Assembly: GCA_910578065.1 (NCBI GenBank)
Contig: CAJTPB010000003.1
Location: 1-64,000, forward strand
DNA from: an uncultured Christensenella sp.
GTDB taxonomy: Bacteria > Bacillota > Clostridia > Christensenellales > Borkfalkiaceae
Length of the DNA stretch: 64,000 nt
Direction of reading: 5' to 3'
The notes under the pieces were generated by a model. The model saw only the letters and a list, made by a program, of their open reading frames with translations, was not told the DNA's origin and searched no databases. Of this stretch, positions 45,726 to 54,018 are shown piece after piece (the first letter of the stretch is position 1; every line of letters starts with the position of its first letter). Both the position numbers and the translations under genes were made by a program.

Positions 45726-46400
45726 ATGAAGAGCGATAGAAAAAAGTTTGTCGGGTTTTATCATTACGGCGTAATTTTAACGTATATTTCCGTAATTGCG
45801 GCAATCGTAGGTATTTGCTTTTCCGCAATGGGAAGGTCTGGAATCGGCATAATTTGCCTGTTGGTTTCGGGCGTATGCGACGCATTCGACGGCGCCGTTG
45901 CCAAAACGCGAAAAGATAGAACGATGCAGGATAAGATGTTCGGGGAACAGATCGATTCGTTAAGCGATATGGTTGCATTCGGGGTCGCGCCCGCGATGAT
46001 CGGCTTCGGCTTGGGCATGCGCGAGTGGTATTGGTATCCCGTATTTGCGGTGTTCGCGCTTTGCGCCTTGATTCGCTTGGCATATTATAACGTTACCGAA
46101 GAGATCCGCTGTTCGGACGAAAACGCGGGCGAACGCACTTCGTTCGAAGGGCTTCCCGTAACCAATGTGGCGGTTGCGCTTCCCGTATTCTGGCTGGTAG
46201 CCACCATGTTCTTAAATTATTGGAACGGGCTTGTTACCAAACTGATCATGACGGGTGCATACTTGCTTATCGCATTTTTATTTGTGTTCCGCTTCCGCAT
46301 GCCCAAACTGAAAACCAAAGGTTTGTTGATCACGATCGCGATTTTAACGGTGATTTTGGTATCGCTGTTTTTGATTAAGAAATATTGCTGCCCCGTATGA
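45726..46400 (+). CDS. pssA: CDP-diacylglycerol-serine O-phosphatidyltransferase
   Basis: A 224-residue membrane enzyme making phosphatidylserine. The CDP-alcohol phosphotransferase signature is present: DG-x2-AK-x12-G-x3-D-x3-D (DGAVAK then GEQIDSLSD), with the longer, PssA-type spacing before the second pair, followed by MVAFGVAP. About six or seven transmembrane segments. The next gene is psd, which uses its product, so the assignment is firm. Confidence 0.93.
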   Translation: MKSDRKKFVGFYHYGVILTYISVIAAIVGICFSAMGRSGIGIICLLVSGVCDAFDGAVAKTRKDRTMQDKMFGEQIDSLSDMVAFGVAPAMIGFGLGMREWYWYPVFAVFALCALIRLAYYNVTEEIRCSDENAGERTSFEGLPVTNVAVALPVFWLVATMFLNYWNGLVTKLIMTGAYLLIAFLFVFRFRMPKLKTKGLLITIAILTVILVSLFLIKKYCCPV

Positions 46401-47239
46401 GAGAGATTTATAAAGAGGGAACTCCACCCAAAAGCGTTCGATTTTTATATAAAAGCAAGATAGGCGCGCCGTTGTTGCGCCTATTAACCTGTCGCTTTGT
46501 TTCGCGCCTTGCGGGGAAATATCTCGACAGCCGCGTGTCCCGCAGAAAGATAAAAGGGTACGTAAAACGGCACAGCATTAACGTTGCCGAATACGAGAAG
46601 AAGGATTACCGTAGTTTTAACGAATTTTTTACCCGAAAGATCTTGCCCGAATGCCGGCCTTTCGATGAAACGCCGCAAGCGTTCGTATCTCCTTGCGATT
46701 GTAAGCTGACCGTATTTCCCATTGCGGAAAAAAGCGAATTTACGGTAAAAGGATTTCGCTACACGGTGAGATCGTTGCTGAAAAACGACGAACTTGCAGA
46801 AAAGTACAGGGGGGGGGTAGCCGTTATTTGCAGACTTTCCGTTTCCGACTATCACCGATATCATTATCTTGACGACGGCGAAAAGGGAGAAAATATTTCC
46901 ATAAAGGGCAGATACCATACGGTGCAGCCCGTCGCGCTGGAACGGCGCAGGGTGTTTGCGGAAAATTCGAGAGAGTATACCGTTTTGCATACTGCGCACT
47001 TCGGCGACGTAACGCAGGTAGAAGTGGGGGCGATGATGGTCGGCAGGATCGTAAACAACCACGGCGCGCACCGATTTTCGCGCGGGGAAGAAAAAGGCAG
47101 GTTCGAGTTCGGCGGCTCTACGATCGTATTGCTGGTGGAAAAAGACAAGGTTGTTTTTGACGAAGAACTTTATACGAATACCGCAAACGGATTCGAAACG
47201 GCGGTAAAGTGCGGCGAGCGGATCGGTACGGCAATATAA
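46397..47239 (+). CDS. psd: Phosphatidylserine decarboxylase proenzyme, with an internal nine-G tract
   Basis: A 280-residue proenzyme making phosphatidylethanolamine. Motifs: SFNEFFTRK, SPCDCKLTVF, SVSDYHRYHYLDDG, NNHGAHRF and the self-cleavage site FGGSTIV, where Ser becomes the pyruvoyl group. The ATG at 46397 overlaps the pssA stop by 4 bases. A nine-G run at 46809-46817 encodes part of YRGGV about 140 residues in; slippage there would shift the frame before the active site. The frame is intact in this copy. Confidence 0.95.
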   Translation: MREIYKEGTPPKSVRFLYKSKIGAPLLRLLTCRFVSRLAGKYLDSRVSRRKIKGYVKRHSINVAEYEKKDYRSFNEFFTRKILPECRPFDETPQAFVSPCDCKLTVFPIAEKSEFTVKGFRYTVRSLLKNDELAEKYRGGVAVICRLSVSDYHRYHYLDDGEKGENISIKGRYHTVQPVALERRRVFAENSREYTVLHTAHFGDVTQVEVGAMMVGRIVNNHGAHRFSRGEEKGRFEFGGSTIVLLVEKDKVVFDEELYTNTANGFETAVKCGERIGTAI

Positions 47240-47250
47240 TCGGTTTTAAA

Positions 47251-47284
47251 CGGGTTTCTTGAAAGAAGCCCGCTTTTTTATTTT
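47251..47284 (+). terminator. Intrinsic terminator after psd
   Basis: GGGTTTC pairs with GAAGCCC around TTGAAA, followed by GCTTTTTTATTTT. Confidence 0.85.
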
Positions 47285-47374
47285 ACGCAACCGAATTTCG
47301 TAAAGGAGATCCGCTTAAAAAGTTTAAAAATTTGCATTTTTATGTTAGTTTGTAAAAAAATTTTAAAAAAGTAC

Positions 47375-47402
47375 TTGACAAGTCAACATTTTATGAGATA
47401 AT
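47375..47402 (+). promoter_or_regulatory. Promoter of the LacI-type regulator gene
   Basis: TTGACA (47375-47380), a 16-base spacer and GATAAT (47397-47402). The operator-like palindrome at 47409-47424 covers the expected transcription start. Confidence 0.8.
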
Positions 47403-47408
47403 GTAATT

Positions 47409-47424
47409 ACATTAACGATAATGT
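47409..47424. promoter_or_regulatory. LacI-type operator at the regulator's own promoter
   Basis: ACATTAACGATAATGT is a palindrome with a central CG and two mismatched positions next to it, the form expected for LacI/GalR-family sites. It lies 7 bases after the -10 box, suited to autorepression. I found no second copy before the transporter genes. Confidence 0.55.
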
Positions 47425-47449
47425 TTAATGGGGAGAATGGGTTCGAAAA

Positions 47450-48403
47450 ATGGTAAAGAGGTGTACGTTAAAAGACATTGCAAACGCGACGGGGCTTACG
47501 GTTAATTCCGTTTCGCATGCGCTGCGCGATATGGGGGATATATCCGCCGAAACAAAACTTCGCGTAGCGGAAGCGGCAAAGCGGCTGGGGTATGTTCCCA
47601 ATCTTGCGGCGTCGCAGATCCGTTCGGGAAAAAGTCTTACGGTAGCCATTGTATTCGATAACCTGTTTAATCCTTATTACAATATCATGACGCATTATCT
47701 GATGATCAGTTTAAGCGATAAGGGGTACGATTTTTTAACCTTGGTAGACGCAAGCGGAAATTTGAGCCAAACCACGCTCGATAAACTGATTTCGCGCAAC
47801 GTAGACGGTGTTCTCAGTTTTTTAGAGCCCGCCGACGGATTGAAATTGGGCAAACTGCCCATGACTGTTATAGGCAGGCATTGCGATTTCCCGCAAATCG
47901 ATTACGTTTATACGGATGACGAAACGGGCGGATATTTGGCGGCGCAGTACCTTGCGGAAAAAGGGTGCAAGCATTTGTGCTATATTGCCGATAATTTAAA
48001 CGTTTCCTGCTCGGTCGACAGAAGAAACGGCGTGCTTCGTTTTGCTGCCGAACGGGGGGCGGAATACGGCGAAGTGTTTATGGAAGGGTAGCCTTATTCG
48101 GAAACGATTGGAAAATACCTTGCCGAACACCCCGATTGCGATGGAATTGTCTGTTTTAACGATTATATTGCAATGGAAGCGCAGTACCTTTTGCGCAACT
48201 GCGGAAGGGCGGACGTCCGCGTGGTCGGTTACGACGATATAATACAAGAGTTCAAACTGCCCGGCGCGTATGCGACGGTGGGAACGGATAAACAAAAATT
48301 GGCAAAAACGGCGATACGGCTGTTGATGGAAAGAATAAACGGCGCGTATGAAAAAGAAAGCCGAAAGCAAGTGTTGGGCGTAAAACTCGTCGAACACGGA
48401 TAA
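47450..48403 (+). pseudogene. LacI-family transcription regulator interrupted by an in-frame amber codon
   Basis: Residues 1-213 are a LacI-type repressor: helix-turn-helix TLKDIANATGLTVNSVSHAL, linker PNLAASQIRSGKS, then the sugar-binding domain. A TAG at 48089-48091 ends it after VFMEG. The same frame continues past the TAG with the expected second lobe (YLAEHPDCDGIVCFNDYIAM, VRVVGYDDI, KLAKTAIRLLMERI) to a TGA-independent end at 48401-48403. Without the TAG it would be a normal 317-residue LacI protein. TAG is an ordinary stop elsewhere in this window, so this is most likely a nonsense mutation or an assembly error. The truncated product keeps the DNA-binding domain but lacks most of the effector domain. 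Confidence 0.88.
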
Positions 48404-48416
48404 AACAAAAATTTTC

Positions 48417-48459
48417 AAAAGGGGCGCCCCTTTTGCTATTACCGAGCTTACTCGGTAAT
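48417..48459 (+). terminator. Two palindromes between the regulator and the transporter genes
   Basis: AAAAGGGGCGCCCCTTTT (48417-48434) is a perfect palindrome starting 14 bases after the regulator stop and may act as a weak terminator. ATTACCGAG-CTTA-CTCGGTAAT (48438-48459) is a perfect 9-bp hairpin without a T run; it could be a processing site or an operator. Confidence 0.45.
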
Positions 48460-48544
48460 AAAAACAATTAACAAGGAAAAGAAAAGTTCGTTTTCCGAAA
48501 GGCGCCGTTTTAAATTCAGAAATAATGATACGGAGGAATCATAC

Positions 48545-50266
48545 ATGAAAAAATTCAAGAAATTGATGACACTTTCCCTTGCGGGAATGCTCGCGCTTTC
48601 GGGCGGAGCGGCGTTTGTCGGTTGCGGCGACGGCGGGGATGACGGCGGCTTCGATGAAGACGGAAATTACAGACCTTCCGCTTCGGGTACGACCATTCAG
48701 TTTTGGGGTTACGGCGACGCTGCGGAAACGAACGTATTCGGGAATATCGTAAAAAAATTCAACGAAACGATCGGAAGCGAAAACAATGTAAAGGTAGAAT
48801 ACACCGCGCAGCCTTCCAACGGATATTCTTCTGCGGCTTCGATGCAGCTTTCCAGCTCGTCTCCGCCCGACGTCGTTTACGTGGAAGACGCGCTTGTAAA
48901 ATCTTGGGCGGATTCCCTGTATTTGGAACAGCTTGACAAAAAGGATGAAAACGGCAACTACGTTTACAAGGGCTTAGAAGAGTTCCTCGGCGGCAACGTA
49001 TGGGAACAGGGAATCGGGCGTTACCGCTACGACGTGGATACGGCAACGGTAACCGACAGTTCGGCGCTGTGGGCGCTGCCCAAGGATATCGGACCTACCG
49101 TTCTTTACTATAACAAAAAGAATATGCAGCGGTTGGGCATCGAGATCGTATCCGTTCCCGCAGACGGGCTGAAAGAGAAAGGATATCCCGAAAAGGGCTT
49201 CTTCGAAAAAGACGGAAAGAAATATTTCAACAACCGCATTCCCATGAGCTGGGATGAAACGATCGCGCTTGCGCAGTTGCAGCAGAGGGAAGGCTTGTGC
49301 CGTTACGGATTCTTTACCGAATGGTGGTTCTCCTACGGCTGGTCGGTCGGCGGGGATTGCGTGGAATACGTGACCGATGCGGACGGCGCGGGTTATTACG
49401 AATTTACTTTGAACGACGAAACGTATAACTGGATCGTAAAAGACGACGTGGAAAAAATCGAAGTAAACGGAAACGAATACAAGCGCGGCGAAATTGTTTC
49501 GTATGCCGATAAAAAGTCGGCGGATTTCACTTCCGAAAAGCAAGCGAATTGCAACCGTCTTCCTTCCATGAAAGACGCGTTCCTCGAATTCTGCGCGCTT
49601 ACCACGCCCGACGAAAAGGAAGTGGGCACCCGTTCGGACGGTTCTAAAAAATTAGGCAACCGCGTTTCGATGGGGGCGGATTCGCTGGGCACGCAGCAGG
49701 CGGAAGATCTGTTTGTAAGCGGCGAAATTGGTATGTTCGTAGACGGCAGATGGGAAGTTACCTTCCTGCGCGAAGAAATGGAAAAGGGCTCGTGGGACGT
49801 AGCGCCCCTTCCCCAATATAAAGAATACGACCAAGAGGGCAACGTTACGGTGCACGGCATTCGCGCGGGGCACAGCGGTTCGGTAGGGCTTGCAATCGCA
49901 GAAGGCAGCAGCAAAAAGAGCGCATCGTGGCTGTTCCTCCGCTACGTTGCGGGCGAAGCAGGGCAAACGAGCCAATCGGAAGCGGGCTTCTGCATTCCCA
50001 ACCAAAAAGACCTTGCAAACAGCCCTGTATTCTTGCAGACCGAACAAGATCCCATTAACTCTATCGTATTCGTAGAAGCGGCGGAACATCAAACCCCCGG
50101 CGACTGGTGGTATTTGAAAAACAATCTTTGGATCGACAAATGGGCAAACTGCCTTAACCACGAAGTGCGCGAAGGCAAAAAGACGGTCGATTATCTGTTC
50201 GAAACGTACAGCGAAAGCACGCAGAAAGATCTTTATTCCTACACCAATTACAAGCCTAAGGCTTAA
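48545..50266 (+). CDS. Sugar ABC transporter substrate-binding lipoprotein
   Basis: A 573-residue lipoprotein, larger than the usual 420-450. Signal MKKFKKLMTLSL with lipobox FVGC near residue 27. The fold is the family 1/CUT1 extracellular solute-binding type: TIQFWGYGDAAETNVFG, SSSPPDVVYVED, ALPKDIGPTVLYYNKK, LFVSGEIGMFVDGRW and SWLFLRYVAGEAGQ. It has a long insertion around residues 280-350. It should capture oligosaccharides outside the cell and pass them to the two permeases that follow. GGAGG lies upstream. No MsmK/UgpC-type ATPase is in the cluster. Confidence 0.92.
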   Translation: MKKFKKLMTLSLAGMLALSGGAAFVGCGDGGDDGGFDEDGNYRPSASGTTIQFWGYGDAAETNVFGNIVKKFNETIGSENNVKVEYTAQPSNGYSSAASMQLSSSSPPDVVYVEDALVKSWADSLYLEQLDKKDENGNYVYKGLEEFLGGNVWEQGIGRYRYDVDTATVTDSSALWALPKDIGPTVLYYNKKNMQRLGIEIVSVPADGLKEKGYPEKGFFEKDGKKYFNNRIPMSWDETIALAQLQQREGLCRYGFFTEWWFSYGWSVGGDCVEYVTDADGAGYYEFTLNDETYNWIVKDDVEKIEVNGNEYKRGEIVSYADKKSADFTSEKQANCNRLPSMKDAFLEFCALTTPDEKEVGTRSDGSKKLGNRVSMGADSLGTQQAEDLFVSGEIGMFVDGRWEVTFLREEMEKGSWDVAPLPQYKEYDQEGNVTVHGIRAGHSGSVGLAIAEGSSKKSASWLFLRYVAGEAGQTSQSEAGFCIPNQKDLANSPVFLQTEQDPINSIVFVEAAEHQTPGDWWYLKNNLWIDKWANCLNHEVREGKKTVDYLFETYSESTQKDLYSYTNYKPKA

Positions 50267-50291
50267 CGCTTAGGAAAGAGAGGGGAGAGAT

Positions 50292-51284
50292 ATGATGTTT
50301 CGTAAAAAAACCGACGTCGGTTCCGAAGCGGTGGCTTTGGAATCGACGGGCGGGCTTCCCGTTCCCGAACGGGAAGGAAAGGTAAAAAAGCGGATCAATA
50401 AAGAAGAGATCGTAGGTTGGACGCTTACGGGCATTCCCATTTTGGGGTTCTTGATTTTCGGATTGATCCCGCTTGTGTTCTCGTTCTATATCTCGTTTAA
50501 CACCTTCCGCGGGTTGCGCTTAAACACCGCGCAGTGGGTGGGGTTCGACAACTTCGGCAAAGTGCTTTCCGATCCGCTGTTTTGGATCTCGGTGCGCAAT
50601 ACGGTGTTGGTAATCGTCGCAACCATTTTATCGCTTGCGATCTCTATCGTAATCAGCACGTTGCTGTTTCAGGTAAAGCGGGGGAAAAAACTGTATCAAA
50701 CGGTGTTCTTTATCCCGTACGTGTGTTCGATGGTCGCCATTACCTTTATGTGGCAGTGGATCTTCAACTACAATTACGGCGTGTTGAACGCAATTTTGCG
50801 TTCGCTCGGCTTTATCGGCGAAAACGTAAATTGGCTGAATAACGAGGGCTCGTTCATCTTCTGTATGTACGTGGTGCTTGTTTGGGGCGGAACGGGCTTT
50901 AACATTATTCTGCTTTCGGCGGCGCTTACCAACGTAAACAAAAACTGTTACGAGGCGGCGGAATTAGACGGCGCGGGCGTATTTACAAAGTTCTTTAAAA
51001 TTACCCTTCCCGCCATTTCGCCCACCGTGTTCTATTTGCTGATTACGGGCGTAATAGGGGCGCTGCAAGAATTTTCGCGCTTTCAAGTTATGGCGCCGGA
51101 CGGCGGACCGCAATATGCGGGGCTTACCATTGTGTTTTATCTGTACCGCTTGCTGTTTAACGCGCAAGGGGGGTCGGATATCGGGCTTGCCACTTCCGTG
51201 GGCTGGATCCTCGCGGTGCTGATCGCGGGCGTTGTGGGTTTGAACTTCTGGGGTTCGAAAAAGTGGGTGAGTTATGATGAATAA
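50292..51284 (+). CDS. Sugar ABC transporter permease (MalF/LacF type)
   Basis: A 330-residue permease with six transmembrane segments after a charged 45-residue N-terminal stretch. The EAA loop reads YEAAELDGAGVFTKFFKITLP (consensus EAA-G-IP). It pairs with the next permease to form the CUT1 channel. It overlaps the next gene by 11 bases. The energy-coupling ATPase must come from elsewhere in the genome, as is common for MsmX-type shared ATPases. Confidence 0.93.
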   Translation: MMFRKKTDVGSEAVALESTGGLPVPEREGKVKKRINKEEIVGWTLTGIPILGFLIFGLIPLVFSFYISFNTFRGLRLNTAQWVGFDNFGKVLSDPLFWISVRNTVLVIVATILSLAISIVISTLLFQVKRGKKLYQTVFFIPYVCSMVAITFMWQWIFNYNYGVLNAILRSLGFIGENVNWLNNEGSFIFCMYVVLVWGGTGFNIILLSAALTNVNKNCYEAAELDGAGVFTKFFKITLPAISPTVFYLLITGVIGALQEFSRFQVMAPDGGPQYAGLTIVFYLYRLLFNAQGGSDIGLATSVGWILAVLIAGVVGLNFWGSKKWVSYDE

Positions 51285-52182
51285 TCAACAGATGACGCAG
51301 GGAACGCAGAAACCCAAAAGCAAATCGATACAGAACAATTCCGTCAACAAGGCGAAAAAAGCGGTAACGCACGCGCTGTTGATCTTGTTCCTGCTTTGGA
51401 TCTTAATTCCCTTTTATATCGTAATCGTAACAAGTTTCAAATCTTTGGAAGAGGCGAACAGCCCCAACTTTACCTGGTTCCCCGTAAAGGGATTTTCGTT
51501 CGAAGGGTATAAGCGGGTGTTCGAATCGCCGATCGCAAATTCATATACGGCGATCCTTACGGGATTTTGGAACACTTTATGGATCATTATTCCGCCCACG
51601 CTGATCGGGCTTACCACTTCGGCTTTGGCGGCGTACGCATTTGCTAAACTGCGCTTCCGCGGAAAGAACATTCTGTTCGGCGTGCTTCTTTCTACCATGA
51701 TGATCCCCGGCATCGTTACGCTTGTTCCGTCGTTCACCATATACGACGTGATCGGCTGGCGTAAAACGCCGCTGCCTTTGATGATCCCCGGCATGTTCGG
51801 CGCGGCGGCGTGCGTGTTCTATCTTCGTCAGTTCTTTATGGGCATTCCTACCGAAACGCTGGAAGCCGCCCGTATCGACGGATTAGGTTATTTGGGTATC
51901 TTTTTCCGCATGATGGTTCCGCTTGCGGTGCCCGCGCTTATCGCGCAAGGGGTATTGGGATTCGTCGGCGGATACAACGATTATTTTGCGCCGCTGCTCT
52001 ATTTAACGCAGCCGCCCATGCAAACGCTGCAAATCGCATTAACGACGTTTGTTTCGCAGTATAACGCCGATTGGCCCGCGATCATGGCGGGAACGATCGT
52101 TGCGTTGCTTCCTACGGTGGCGATCTATATTGTTGCGCAAAAGTACTTTATCGAAGGCATTGCGACTTCGGGATTAAAATAA
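51274..52182 (+). CDS. Sugar ABC transporter permease (MalG/AraQ type)
   Basis: A 302-residue permease with six transmembrane segments from about residue 35. The EAA loop is LEAARIDGLGYLGIFFRMMVPLA. The C-terminal end has YNADWPAIMAGTIVALLPTVAIYIVAQKYFIEGIATSGLK, typical of the MalG partner. The ATG at 51274 lies inside the previous gene; a second in-frame ATG follows immediately. Both permeases share one operon with the binding protein. Confidence 0.93.
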   Translation: MMNNQQMTQGTQKPKSKSIQNNSVNKAKKAVTHALLILFLLWILIPFYIVIVTSFKSLEEANSPNFTWFPVKGFSFEGYKRVFESPIANSYTAILTGFWNTLWIIIPPTLIGLTTSALAAYAFAKLRFRGKNILFGVLLSTMMIPGIVTLVPSFTIYDVIGWRKTPLPLMIPGMFGAAACVFYLRQFFMGIPTETLEAARIDGLGYLGIFFRMMVPLAVPALIAQGVLGFVGGYNDYFAPLLYLTQPPMQTLQIALTTFVSQYNADWPAIMAGTIVALLPTVAIYIVAQKYFIEGIATSGLK

Positions 52183-52208
52183 ACAAGCAAATTATAAGGA
52201 GGAAAGTT

Positions 52209-54005
52209 ATGAAAAAAATCACTGCGCTTTTATTAAGCGCGCCGATGCTGCTGGGCGCTTGCGCGTTGACCGCCTGCGGCGACGAGGAGCCGTTATCGTT
52301 GAAATATTACGATTACAAAGGCAGCACGGTGGAGTATAACAGAGAAACCGTGTACCAAAACGATTTAAAAGTTTTGGGCGCGGACCCTTCCGCCATCTAC
52401 ATTTCGGAAGGGGAGCAGGCGGGGTACTATTACATGTACTTTACGAGCGACGATATCGGCGCAAGCGGATATCAGTGCTACCGCAGTAAAAACTTGAACG
52501 ATTGGGAGTGCATGGGGGTTGCTTATGTTCCCACGCTGTATTGCGATCAAGAAACGGGCATCACGTATTCTTCGTTTGCAAGCTCTAACTTCTGGGCGCC
52601 CGAAGTTATTTACGACAGTGAAACAAAGCTGTACTATATGTTCTATAATGCAAGCTATCTGTATCGCGGTTTAGACTTTTATTTAGACGTTGCGATCAGT
52701 TCCCGGCCCAACGGACCTTTTGTGCAGTATGCGGAATGGATTCAAACGACAGACGCTTCCCAAGAAGAAAAAGACGCTTGGAAGCCCGTTCGCGACGATG
52801 AAGCTGCGCGCAGGGGTAATATAGAAGCGGGGAAACTTTATATAAACAAACCGCTGTTCGATTTTGCGAAGATGAACCCCGAAGATCCGCTGTACGAAGC
52901 GGACAACAACGGATATTTAAAGGTAATCGACGCAAGCCCGTTTGTCGATCCGGTAACGGGGCAGAAATACATGTACTTCGTACGCGACTTGGGCGGCAAG
53001 TATCAGAAATCGGTCATCTACGGCATGGAATTGAACGACGATTGGACGCCCGCGCTCGATGAAAACGGTTATTATAAAACGGTAAAACAGCTTACCGATA
53101 ACAACCGTTTAACGGTAGGCGGCGCGCCTGCGGAACTGAACGAAGGCGACGTAAACGAAGGTCCGTTCACCATTTACAACAAAGAAAACGGCAAGTATTA
53201 CCTTACTTTCTCGGTAAACGGTTATAAAGATAAAATGTATCAGGTGCGGCTGGCGGTGGCGGATTCGCCCCTCGGCGATTTTAAAAAACTGACGCGGGAA
53301 GAGGGCGGTTACGTACTTTATGCCGAAGGCGGCTGGACATGGGCTTCGGGTACGGGGCATCATAGCTTTGTAACGGTGGGCGATCAAATTTTTATCGTTT
53401 ACCATGCGCATACCAACCGCGTAACGGGCGGCAATCAGCGTGCGATCGCTTTCGACGAAATGCATTGGGCAACGAACGGCAACGGACTTTTGGTTCCTCA
53501 TGCAAACGGCCCTACCTTCTCTTATATGCCAAATACGGTGGGCGAATGGAATAACATTGCGCCCGAAGCGACCGTTTCTTCCACGAACGTTGCGGAAGGA
53601 AGCGACGTGAAGTACCTCAACGACAAGTTGATTGCCTTCCACGGCGAAAGATATTTGCCGGAATTCCAAATGAATGCGGGCAGCGCGGAAATCACGCTCG
53701 AATTTGACGAATACAGAGAGATCAAGGGATTGTTCATCTTCAACAGCTGCGTTTACGAAAAGACGATCGGCGCGATCAGTTCCGTTAAGTTCGATTCGAA
53801 GAACGAAAAGGGAAGAGAACTGCAATACGTTACGGGAAAACTCGAATACGATTGGGATAAGTACTATACGAGCGAAGGGAAATTGATCCCCGGCGGAAAT
53901 TTCGCAATCGAGTTTGCGCCCATGCAGGTAAAGAAAATTACGATTTCCATTTCCGGCATGCAGGATATCTGCGCCCTTGCCGATATTATGGTGCTTGGAA
54001 AATAA
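52209..54005 (+). CDS. Secreted GH43-type glycosidase lipoprotein
   Basis: A 598-residue lipoprotein (signal MKKITALLLSAPML, lipobox LTAC near residue 21). The five-bladed propeller of glycoside hydrolase family 43 is visible: ADPSAIYI, NFWAPEVIYD, IDASPFVDPVTGQKYMYFV (pKa-modulating Asp), VNEGPFTIYNKENGKYYLTFS (catalytic Glu) and GTGHHSFV. The C-terminal 140 residues are a beta-sandwich, perhaps F5/8-type (AEITLEFDEYREIKGLFIFN). The substrate is probably arabinan, arabinoxylan or related side chains. The ATG at 52209 has AAGGAGG; the frame extends 46 codons back into the permease gene. Confidence 0.87.
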   Translation: MKKITALLLSAPMLLGACALTACGDEEPLSLKYYDYKGSTVEYNRETVYQNDLKVLGADPSAIYISEGEQAGYYYMYFTSDDIGASGYQCYRSKNLNDWECMGVAYVPTLYCDQETGITYSSFASSNFWAPEVIYDSETKLYYMFYNASYLYRGLDFYLDVAISSRPNGPFVQYAEWIQTTDASQEEKDAWKPVRDDEAARRGNIEAGKLYINKPLFDFAKMNPEDPLYEADNNGYLKVIDASPFVDPVTGQKYMYFVRDLGGKYQKSVIYGMELNDDWTPALDENGYYKTVKQLTDNNRLTVGGAPAELNEGDVNEGPFTIYNKENGKYYLTFSVNGYKDKMYQVRLAVADSPLGDFKKLTREEGGYVLYAEGGWTWASGTGHHSFVTVGDQIFIVYHAHTNRVTGGNQRAIAFDEMHWATNGNGLLVPHANGPTFSYMPNTVGEWNNIAPEATVSSTNVAEGSDVKYLNDKLIAFHGERYLPEFQMNAGSAEITLEFDEYREIKGLFIFNSCVYEKTIGAISSVKFDSKNEKGRELQYVTGKLEYDWDKYYTSEGKLIPGGNFAIEFAPMQVKKITISISGMQDICALADIMVLGK

Positions 54006-54018
54006 GGAGGATGGGAAA

